Origin: a bacterium
GTDB lineage: Bacteria > Actinomycetota > Acidimicrobiia > Acidimicrobiales > CATQHL01
Assembly: GCA_026713745.1 (NCBI GenBank)
Contig: JAPONU010000110.1
Coordinates: 1-14,897 of the forward strand
DNA length: 14,897 nucleotides
Direction of reading: 5' to 3'
Shown here: positions 1 through 6,630 of the stretch, piece after piece
Position numbering within the stretch: the first letter of the stretch is position 1
How the letters are laid out: each line of letters starts with the position of its first letter
Notes under the pieces: generated by a model
Told to the model about the DNA's origin: nothing
The model's input: only the letters and a program-made list of their open reading frames with translations
Database searches by the model: none
Program-made: the position numbers and the translations under genes

Positions 1-2276
1 CGGTCGGTGGCGTCGACGGAGAACTCGCCGGTGATGACCTTGTCGACCGAGGCGGAGTCGATCATCTGCTCGTAGCTGCGGCGAACGTCGATCAGCTTCT
101 CCCGCAGTTGCGGGTTGCCGGCGAGGGGTTGCAGGGCGTCGCGGACGATCTGCTCGCGGGCGGCGGCGACCTGCTCGACGGTGGGGTCGTCGGTGCCGGC
201 GGCTTCGGCGGCCGCTTGCACGTGGCGGTCGGGGTCGAGCGCCTCGACGAGTTGGTGCGCGAGCGCGCTGAGGCTCATCCCGGCGATCTTCTCCACCTCG
301 GCGCGGTCCTCGGCGGTCATGCGCTGGTCGAGGCGGGCCAGGCGCGACGCCACCGACGACACCGTGGCCTCCTCGGTAGAGCCGAGCCCGACGCGGCTCA
401 GCAACTTGTCGAAGCTCTCGTGGCGGTTGCGCTCCAGCGGCACGGTGTCGTGCAGGTCGTCGTCGGTCACCCCGACGGCGTCCACGAGCACGAACCGGTC
501 CTTCACCGTGGCGTCGGGCGTGACGGCCCGCAGGTCGTTGGGGTCGATGACCCGCACGCCGCGGCCCTTCATCTGCTCGAAGTAGTTGCGGCTGCGCACT
601 CGCCGCATGAACACCACGCACTCGATGGGTTTCACGTCGGTGCCGGTGGCGATGAGGTCCACGGTCACCGCGATGCGGGGGTTGTAGGCGTTGCGGAACT
701 GCGCCAGCAACTCGTCGGACCCTTGGCCCGAGTCCCCGGACCGGTAGGTGATCTTCACCGCCGCCTCGTTGCCCAAGCCGAACTCGGCCCGCACGATCTG
801 CACGATGTCGTCGGCGTGGCTGTCGTCCTTGGCGAAGATCAACGTCTTGGGGACGTTGGCGAGAAGGCCGTCGGCGCGCCGCTTGCGGTCGGGGAACATC
901 ACCGGCAGCGAGTCCCGCAGCGTCGCTGTGACGGTGCGGATCTGATCGGTCGCCACGACCCGGCGATCCAACTCGGCGGCGTCGTAGTCCACCTCCGCGT
1001 CGATGCGCTCGAGGCGCTGGCTTCGGGTCAGGCGGTCGCGGAACTTCGTCACGAATCCCGCCGGCACCGCCCCGCCGCCCTCGGTGATCTCGGTGCGGAT
1101 CCGGAACACGTCGAAGTCCACGTTCACCCGATCCGCCACCGCCTCGGCATGGCCGTACTCGGTCACGAGATTCTGCTGGAAGAAGGCATGGGTCTGGATG
1201 CCCGGCGTGGCGGTCAGGCCGACGATGAACGCGTCGAAATACTCCAACACCTGCCGCCACACCCCATAGATGGAGCGATGGCACTCGTCGACGACGATCA
1301 CGTCATAGGACTCGACGGGCACCTTCGGGTTGTAGACGACCTCGACGGGCTGCTCGGGCGCCATGTCGCCACCGGACTGCTCATCGAGGGCGTCGTCCAA
1401 CTCCTCGCCCCGCAACAGCGAATACAACCGCTGGATCGTCAACACGTGCACCTTCGTGGCCCCCTCGGCGGCCATGTCCAGACGCGACGACGTGAGCCGG
1501 CGCACGTTGTACAACTCGGTGAACTTGCGGCCGTCATCAGGCGTGTCGAACCCCTCGAACTCCCGCACCGCCTGAACGCCCAGATTCGCCCGATCCACCA
1601 AGAACAACACCCGCTGCGCCCCCGCGTGGCGGATGAGCCTGTATACCGCGTTCACGGCGGTGAACGTCTTGCCCGCGCCCATCGTCATCTGGATCAGCGC
1701 CCGCGGCCGATTCGCCCGCAGCGACGCCTCCAAGCCGCGGACCGCTTCGGCCTGAGCGGGCCACAGCCCCCGAGGATCCAGATCGGGCAGCAACTGCAAA
1801 CCGCCCCGCAACGTGCCCACACCGGTCTCGATCCGATCCTCACACCAGCGAGCCAGCGTCTCGGGCCGATGGAAGCTGAACACCCGCCGGGACGTCGGCA
1901 CCGGATCCAGACCGCAGGTGAACCGCGTCTCCACGCCAGTGGACTCGTAACCGAACGGCAGAACCCCATCCACCTCGAACATCGGCAACTCGCCGGGATA
2001 CGACTTCCGATAACCCAAGGTCTGCGACTCCACCCCCGTCAGCGTCGTCCCCACCGGCTTGGCCTCGACCACCCCCACCGCCTGACAATCCACGAACAGC
2101 ACATAGTCCGCCCGACCCTTACCGAGTTGCACCTCCCGCACCGCCACCCCCCGAGCCGCCGCCACAGCCGCAGCCTTGTGGTCCTGCACCACCCAACCAC
2201 AAGCCACCAACTGCGCGTCGACCTCCCGTCGAGCCTCCCGCTCAGGCGTCGTCCCGCCGGCGGCGTTGTCAGCCAT
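1..2276 (-). CDS. hsdR: Type I restriction enzyme R subunit (HsdR), 3' end cut by window
   Basis: Restriction and DNA-translocating subunit of a type I restriction-modification enzyme; it cuts unmethylated DNA after ATP-driven translocation, in complex with HsdM and HsdS. Seen: an N-terminal PD-(D/E)xK-type nuclease motif (D57 in GRADY, then E71-A-K73), Walker A GAGKT with K203, a DECH box at 330-333, TAT motif III in GLTATPG, and motif VI QMKGRGVR from about 568. The last 100 or so residues resemble the helical EcoEI-type R C-terminal domain. About 758 codons are visible with no stop; family members are usually somewhat longer, so the end lies beyond the left edge. The ATG at 2276 has no clear Shine-Dalgarno; in-frame upstream codons reach a stop without another start. 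It sits 78 bases after ietS on the same strand, so co-transcription is possible. HsdM and HsdS are not in the window. Confidence 0.93.
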   Translation of the reverse strand, partial: MADNAAGGTTPEREARREVDAQLVACGWVVQDHKAAAVAAARGVAVREVQLGKGRADYVLFVDCQAVGVVEAKPVGTTLTGVESQTLGYRKSYPGELPMFEVDGVLPFGYESTGVETRFTCGLDPVPTSRRVFSFHRPETLARWCEDRIETGVGTLRGGLQLLPDLDPRGLWPAQAEAVRGLEASLRANRPRALIQMTMGAGKTFTAVNAVYRLIRHAGAQRVLFLVDRANLGVQAVREFEGFDTPDDGRKFTELYNVRRLTSSRLDMAAEGATKVHVLTIQRLYSLLRGEELDDALDEQSGGDMAPEQPVEVVYNPKVPVESYDVIVVDECHRSIYGVWRQVLEYFDAFIVGLTATPGIQTHAFFQQNLVTEYGHAEAVADRVNVDFDVFRIRTEITEGGGAVPAGFVTKFRDRLTRSQRLERIDAEVDYDAAELDRRVVATDQIRTVTATLRDSLPVMFPDRKRRADGLLANVPKTLIFAKDDSHADDIVQIVRAEFGLGNEAAVKITYRSGDSGQGSDELLAQFRNAYNPRIAVTVDLIATGTDVKPIECVVFMRRVRSRNYFEQMKGRGVRVIDPNDLRAVTPDATVKDRFVLVDAVGVTDDDLHDTVPLERNRHESFDKLLSRVGLGSTEEATVSSVASRLARLDQRMTAEDRAEVEKIAGMSLSALAHQLVEALDPDRHVQAAAEAAGTDDPTVEQVAAAREQIVRDALQPLAGNPQLREKLIDVRRSYEQMIDSASVDKVITGEFSVDATD

Positions 2277-2354
2277 CGCACGTTGCGGGTGGCACTGATT
2301 CCCTCAGGTTCTCCCGGAGGCTTGCGTTCATCGTGACCGTGGTTCGCTCATTGA

Positions 2355-4913
2355 CTATCCCCGTACGCGCACTCTCTCGCGCATCTGCTCGCGCACTGCG
2401 ATGCCCGCCTCGATCCGGGTCTCGAGGGTGGCCACCAACCCGAACCGGGTGTTGTCTCCAGGCGCTCCAGCCCCCGCCCGGGCCGTCACCGAGACCCCGA
2501 ATCTGTCACCCTCGTCGAACACCGGCGCATCAGTGCCCTCGAGAAGCTCGTGCTGGACGGTGCCACGTACCGCTGCATCGTTGTGGACCTCGGCCCGGCC
2601 GACTTCGAGCAATGTGCGACTCGTCGCCGGAATCACGAGCGCGAGTCGAGCGCGGCGGTACGACTGGTGTCTCGAGTTGATCGGCGAGAACCATGCCAAC
2701 GTGAGCCGGAGACGGCGTCGGTGTGTCGACGAACGGAGTCCCTCGGGAAGCGGGATCTCAAAGAATGCCTGTTCGTTGGCACCAAGCACGTCAGTTGCCA
2801 CCAGGGTCGCCCGGTGCGGGGCGTCGGTGAACAGCCAGGACGGCGACACGCGCCCGTAACCAAGCAGTCGGCTCAGCCCGCGCCGGCGCTCTGTGCCCGA
2901 GACCCCCGCGTCGGTCTCCCAGGTCATCGGCTCTCCCCAGCTTGCCGCGTGGACGACAAGCGCCTTCGTCAACACGGCTAGGGACTCATCGGGTACAGCG
3001 TCGTCCCCGCGGTCGGCCTGTAGGAACTCCAGTCGGTCAAGGACATCGGATGCGAACCTCGTGACATGGGCAGTCGCCGGGCTCGTGCCTCGCCAGTACT
3101 CAGCTGAAACCGTCGAGCCGGCGGCGCCGGGCTGAGCGACGAGCACCCCCGGCCCTATCACGACGTTGTCGATCGGCCACAGCGTTCGTACTGGTTGACC
3201 CTTGTCGAATCCTTCTGCGTAGATCTGACGGCCGCCCGGAGCGAACACCTCCGGCTTCACCGAACGCGCGAAGCCGCGCCCAACCGCGGAGTACAGCGCC
3301 GGCGATCCGGCATCCGCAGGCTCCACATGGTTTGCTGCCATCACGACCGCGTCACTGCGATCCGTATTGAGGGCACCGACGGTCAGGGCGTTGATCGATT
3401 CGGCCGGCGAGAGCAACCGGCGATCGAGCAAGTCGTCGACAATTGCTCGCCGTAGGTCGGTCCTGAGATTTCCGGTCTGAGGCTCGTAGGAGATCGGCTG
3501 TGGATGGTTGCCCGCGGCGACGACGAAGAGCAGGTCGTAGCGGTCAGCGAGATAGTCCAGAAGCCGAGCGAACGGGCTCACACGACGTGCCAGATGGCGA
3601 TCCGGGTCACCAATCGAGATATTCACCAGCCTCACGCTGGGGGCCACCGGCGGACTGTCGCCCTCGCCTTGACACATGCGCACGATCGCGCGGTGCACGA
3701 CATCGCACACCAACTCAGTTCTCGGGAATCGCTCAGGGTCGTCGTCTCGGTCGGGCGCTTCGAGAATCGGGCGCACGTACAACGGGCGGCTCAAGACATA
3801 GCGCGCCGCCGAGAGATCCCCATGGATGATGACCGACGCCATCGCCGTCCCGTGCCGGCGGTGCAACGCTTGGTAGCTCGGCTCGCGTTCGTCCGGGTCG
3901 TCAATGATGAGGCGGCCCGAGAGCAGATCGTGGTTCGCCATTGGCAACCCATCAAGCAGGGCAATCCGCGGTGATCCCGTCGGGGTAGGGGCGTCAGAGG
4001 TGACCGCGGGCGACTCGCCGACGGCATCCAGGCGACGAACCGTTGCCTGCGTACTTCGATGCAGGTACATCACCTGTTTCGCACTGACGAGATCCCCTGG
4101 GTTCTCCGAGAAGAAGGACTGCACCTCTCCGACGGGAAGTTCAACGAGTAACGCGTGGTAGTCGATGCCCTCAATCACGCACTCGTTGACGACGGCGCCC
4201 CCACACGCCTCGGTCCGGTGGCGAACGCGGCGACTCGCCTCGTCACGGCTCCCCGGGTCCCGTCGATACCAGAGTTCGACCTCGACGGAGATCTGCTCGA
4301 GCCTCTCCCACTCCGCCGCCTGAACGGCATCGTTCAGCGATTGGGTCAACCGATCCTTGGGCCCCCAGGCTCGCACGTCCTCGACCTGTTGAGTGAAGAC
4401 CTGCCTCCATGGCCGAGGAAGCCGCAGGGATGGGTCCTCCTTGAACTGCGTCCACATCGACAACAGATCGCTGACTGCGGCAGCGTCGGTGAAGACGAAG
4501 TACACGGTGGACGCGAGGGACGTGGAAGCCGACCGCCGGTATTCCTCAGCACCCTTCGGTTTCCGCAACAAGTGAAAATCGTCGTCCGGCACACGGTCGT
4601 CCGCGTCCTCAAACAGGAACTCAAAGCCCTCGATGTTCTCAACCGTGTCGAGGAACGCGTCGATCGACCGCGCTACCTCGATGACAACGACGAGCTCGGG
4701 CTCCTCCGACCCGACAGCAGTCTCGACCCGCATCCGCTCGGCATCGAACGCCGTGCGGATTGACGCCCAGCCCAGGTCCCGCCGCGCGGTCTGATTGCCA
4801 TGGTCGGGCGTGTGAAGACGCGGACGAGGTGTCGGCTGAGTCGGGGGCATCGGCTCCTTCCGCACCGCCTCGAGCACGATCCAAGGCGGTGCTACTGCGT
4901 CTGCTTCCGCCAC
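2355..4913 (-). CDS. ietS: Subtilisin-like serine protease of an IetAS-type defence/toxin-antitoxin pair
   Basis: S8-family (subtilase) protease of 852 residues with the triad visible in subtilase order: D321 (ALLDG), H354 (RHGTAM), S611 (GTSPATA), plus the oxyanion Asn469 (VAAGN). About 300 residues of unrecognised N-terminal domain precede the protease, and about 200 follow it, perhaps a beta-rich domain. No signal peptide is seen, so it is probably cytoplasmic. A subtilase encoded next to an AAA+ ATPase matches IetAS, first described on Agrobacterium Ti plasmids as a stability/incompatibility toxin-antitoxin pair (protease toxic, ATPase neutralising) and later reported as anti-phage. The GTG start overlaps the ietA end by 22 bases, suggesting translational coupling. 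The ATG at 4850 (codon 22), preceded by AGGAG at a short spacing, is a plausible alternative start. The triad is intact, so the protease should be active. Confidence 0.88.
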   Translation of the reverse strand: MAEADAVAPPWIVLEAVRKEPMPPTQPTPRPRLHTPDHGNQTARRDLGWASIRTAFDAERMRVETAVGSEEPELVVVIEVARSIDAFLDTVENIEGFEFLFEDADDRVPDDDFHLLRKPKGAEEYRRSASTSLASTVYFVFTDAAAVSDLLSMWTQFKEDPSLRLPRPWRQVFTQQVEDVRAWGPKDRLTQSLNDAVQAAEWERLEQISVEVELWYRRDPGSRDEASRRVRHRTEACGGAVVNECVIEGIDYHALLVELPVGEVQSFFSENPGDLVSAKQVMYLHRSTQATVRRLDAVGESPAVTSDAPTPTGSPRIALLDGLPMANHDLLSGRLIIDDPDEREPSYQALHRRHGTAMASVIIHGDLSAARYVLSRPLYVRPILEAPDRDDDPERFPRTELVCDVVHRAIVRMCQGEGDSPPVAPSVRLVNISIGDPDRHLARRVSPFARLLDYLADRYDLLFVVAAGNHPQPISYEPQTGNLRTDLRRAIVDDLLDRRLLSPAESINALTVGALNTDRSDAVVMAANHVEPADAGSPALYSAVGRGFARSVKPEVFAPGGRQIYAEGFDKGQPVRTLWPIDNVVIGPGVLVAQPGAAGSTVSAEYWRGTSPATAHVTRFASDVLDRLEFLQADRGDDAVPDESLAVLTKALVVHAASWGEPMTWETDAGVSGTERRRGLSRLLGYGRVSPSWLFTDAPHRATLVATDVLGANEQAFFEIPLPEGLRSSTHRRRLRLTLAWFSPINSRHQSYRRARLALVIPATSRTLLEVGRAEVHNDAAVRGTVQHELLEGTDAPVFDEGDRFGVSVTARAGAGAPGDNTRFGLVATLETRIEAGIAVREQMRERVRVRG

Positions 4914-5848
4914 CTAGCCAGCCGTTCTTGTGCCGTCCGCCTCAAGTCGGCATCTGGGAGTCCGAGCACATAGCGGCGGCGAACATCCAGCATCAGATCT
5001 TCGACCTCGGAGTAACTCGCACCGACCATGGTCTCCGCGATCGTCTCAGGGCTAACGCCGAAGCCATGACCGCGCATCTCGTTGTGTTCGACGAACCGCT
5101 GGATCTCGGCCTGCGACGGCGCCGGCAGGTTCGCGTGCACCTGAAACCGGCGCCCGGCAGCCCGGTCCAAGATTTCCGGATGGTTCGACGCTGTCACCAC
5201 GAGCACGTGGCTCGGGAGCCGATCAACGCCCAACAAGAGGGACGACACGACGCGCTTGAGCTCACCGGTGTCGTGGTCGTCCGCCCTCTCCTTTGCAATC
5301 GTTTCGAACTCATCGAAGAACAAGACGCATTCTCTCGATCGAACGAACTCGAACAGCGCGGCAAGTCGGCTGGCGGTCTCGCCGAGGTAGCTGCTGATCA
5401 GCGCCTCATACGAGGCCACCAACATCGGCACCATCAGTTCTGTGGCAATCGCCTCAGCCAAGCTCGTCTTGCCGTTCCCGGGCGGTCCGACAAGCATCAG
5501 CCGATGCCGGGGCTCGAGCCCGTGCGCCCTCAGCACATCACGTCGACGGTGCTCCTCAATGACCTCAGACACTGATCTCGCCGTTTCGGGCGTCAGCGAC
5601 AGGTCTGCCAGCCGCCGCCGCGGCACGACCTCCAGGAGCAGCCCGTCCTGGGCTATCGGCGGACTCTGGTACCGGGCGGTCGCCGAGGAGCCAGCCGTAG
5701 AGATGAGTTCTTCGAGCCGGTCCGCAACAAGGTGATGCTGCTTCTTACGCTCCTCCGCGATTACCGACTCGACAACCATCAGGAACCGCTGTCGATCGCC
5801 CGAGCGTTCAGCCTCGACGAGGTTCAACAACAGATCTGAACGCGCCAT
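4892..5848 (-). CDS. ietA: AAA+ ATPase partner of the subtilase (IetA-like)
   Basis: A 318-residue AAA+ ATPase expected to control the adjacent protease. Seen: a helical N-terminal region (about 1-75), Walker A GPPGNGKTS at 121-129 (K127), Walker B VLFFDE at 175-180 (D179, E180), sensor-1-like TASNHP near 219-224, arginine-finger candidates in AGRRF at 231-235, and a small C-terminal lid. The architecture is that of classic single-domain AAA ATPases. In the IetAS family the ATPase is the antitoxin or licensing partner of IetS. The ATG at 5848 has a strong Shine-Dalgarno six bases upstream, which supports this start. It is the first gene of the minus-strand operon ietA-ietS, possibly continuing into hsdR. 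What the ATPase senses cannot be told from sequence. Confidence 0.88.
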   Translation of the reverse strand: MARSDLLLNLVEAERSGDRQRFLMVVESVIAEERKKQHHLVADRLEELISTAGSSATARYQSPPIAQDGLLLEVVPRRRLADLSLTPETARSVSEVIEEHRRRDVLRAHGLEPRHRLMLVGPPGNGKTSLAEAIATELMVPMLVASYEALISSYLGETASRLAALFEFVRSRECVLFFDEFETIAKERADDHDTGELKRVVSSLLLGVDRLPSHVLVVTASNHPEILDRAAGRRFQVHANLPAPSQAEIQRFVEHNEMRGHGFGVSPETIAETMVGASYSEVEDLMLDVRRRYVLGLPDADLRRTAQERLARWRKQTQ

Positions 5849-5854
5849 CTGCTG

Positions 5855-5862
5855 CCTCCTCC
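5855..5862 (-). promoter_or_regulatory. Strong ribosome binding site of ietA
   Basis: On the minus strand GGAGGAGG is followed by six bases (CAGCAG) and the ATG at 5848. It fixes the ietA start and is the strongest Shine-Dalgarno seen on the minus strand; ietS and hsdR have weak or absent ones. Confidence 0.7.
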
Positions 5863-5871
5863 CGACGACGT

Positions 5872-5917
5872 GTGCTCAAGCACTGGCAACGAGTGCGACA
5901 GCCGCCGCACTGTGCAC
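5872..5917. repeat. Cluster of GCACT/AGTGC inverted repeats in the ietAS leader
   Basis: Within 46 bases there are a palindromic GTGCT-CA-AGCAC (5872-5883), GCACT at 5880-5884, AGTGC at 5892-5896, and GCACTGTGCAC at 5907-5917. The single AGTGC can pair with either flanking GCACT, giving two mutually exclusive short hairpins. The cluster begins 24 bases upstream of the ietA ATG, next to its Shine-Dalgarno. It could be an operator for autoregulation or a structured leader RNA. The arms are only five bases, so chance is not excluded. Confidence 0.35.
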
Positions 5918-5952
5918 GATGAACCTCGTCGATGATCGTACCTGAGGGGGCT

Positions 5953-6078
5953 CTCTGACTTGAGCCGCTTGGCGAGCGCGAGTTCGTAGCAGTTGTCGCA
6001 GCCCAGAGACGTGCGGTCACAGCCCGTCGTCGGCTTCCACGTCGTCTCGGTCCACTCGATGCCCACACGGTCGGCCAC
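5953..6078 (-). pseudogene. N-terminal stub of a DUF5131 (phage Gp37/Gp68-like) gene
   Basis: Starting at a GTG at 6078, preceded by AGGAGG, the frame reads VADRVGIEWTETTWKPTTGC and then the CxxxxxxCxxC pattern TGCDRTSLGCDNCY and LALAKRLK. This is the conserved start of DUF5131 proteins, whose three-cysteine motif is radical-SAM-like. After about 42 residues the resemblance stops; the frame drifts on without recognisable homology and ends at 5824 inside ietA. Full-length family members run to roughly 200-350 residues, so this is a remnant truncated close to the ietAS leader. The break may mark where the ietAS block was joined to older DNA. The start signals look intact, so a short peptide could still be made. 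Confidence 0.6.
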
Positions 6079-6567
6079 AGCCCTCCTCTCAGCGCCTCGA
6101 TCCGCGGTCCCGATCGTACGAACGGGGTGAGACAGCCTTACCGACGCTTCGGACACCGCCAACTCCGACCTCTCGAGCCTCGAGGTGTGAACATCCCCGG
6201 GACGCCGCAATGGCACGGTTGGCTGCGCGGTCGTCTGGGGAGTTGAGCCGGTGACCGCTGATGCACCCGCTCGATGTGGGGACCGGAGCGGAGGCGGGCG
6301 ATGCAGCGCCCGAGGCTGCACAGCGCCGTCTTGGCGGCCGGGGCGGGATCGGCGAGGCGGTCAGGGTCGGAGCGCGGTCGGGCCGTACACGACCGCCTCG
6401 GCCTCGTCGATCTGTCGCTAACGCTGCCCGCAACGATCGATGACCGCGTCGCGCTAGGGCCGCAGACTCTGGCAATGGCGTGCGGGTGACGGAGCGTAGG
6501 GCCGGACGGTCGAGGTGGGGGCCACCAAAGCCGCGCGCGGCGAACCACGAAATTGCGCAGTGACTGC
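6079..6567. other. Intergenic region without a recognisable gene
   Basis: About 490 bases between the DUF5131 stub and the terB promoter region. All frames give only low-complexity Arg/Ala/Pro-rich translations typical of non-coding high-GC DNA, with no family motif on either strand. I see no tRNA, no strong terminator and no clear direct repeat. It may be decayed sequence and separates two divergent operons. Confidence 0.5.
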
Positions 6568-6580
6568 CATAATGGGCCGA
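6568..6580 (+). promoter_or_regulatory. Candidate -10 box and start point for a leaderless transcript
   Basis: CATAAT at 6568-6573 matches the -10 consensus at five of six positions. Its last T is seven bases before the A at 6580, which is the first base of an ATG. That geometry is typical of leaderless mRNAs, common in actinobacteria. No convincing -35 is seen at 16-18 bases upstream. It would drive the terB-brxD-helicase operon. Confidence 0.4.
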
Positions 6581-6630
6581 TGTCACAGCGAGGACGATGT
6601 GTCGGCTGCGGCCGGCAGCAGGGCGGCTGA
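6580..6630 (+). CDS. Candidate 16-codon leader ORF with CxxC motif, coupled to the terB-domain gene
   Basis: ATG at 6580 opens a 16-codon frame reading MSQRGRCVGCGRQQGG, ending in TGA at 6628-6630. The last base of that stop is the A of the ATG at 6630 (TGATG), the likely start of the next gene. The ATG lies where a transcript from the CATAAT box would begin, so translation could be leaderless. The Cys-x-x-Cys could bind metal or just be chance in so short a frame. It may be a leader peptide that feeds ribosomes to the TerB gene by termination-reinitiation. No homologue is recognised, and expression is unproven. Confidence 0.35.
   Translation: MSQRGRCVGCGRQQGG

Noticed and set aside
108..2336. 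A 742-codon plus-strand open frame.
   Set aside because: It is codon-aligned antisense to hsdR. The minus strand has nuclease and helicase motifs, while this frame gives His/Arg/Leu-rich sequence without any motif; high GC keeps it open.
4155..5575. Long plus-strand frames (202 and 271 codons) opposite ietS and ietA.
   Set aside because: They lie antisense to genes with complete protease and ATPase motifs and show no family signature.
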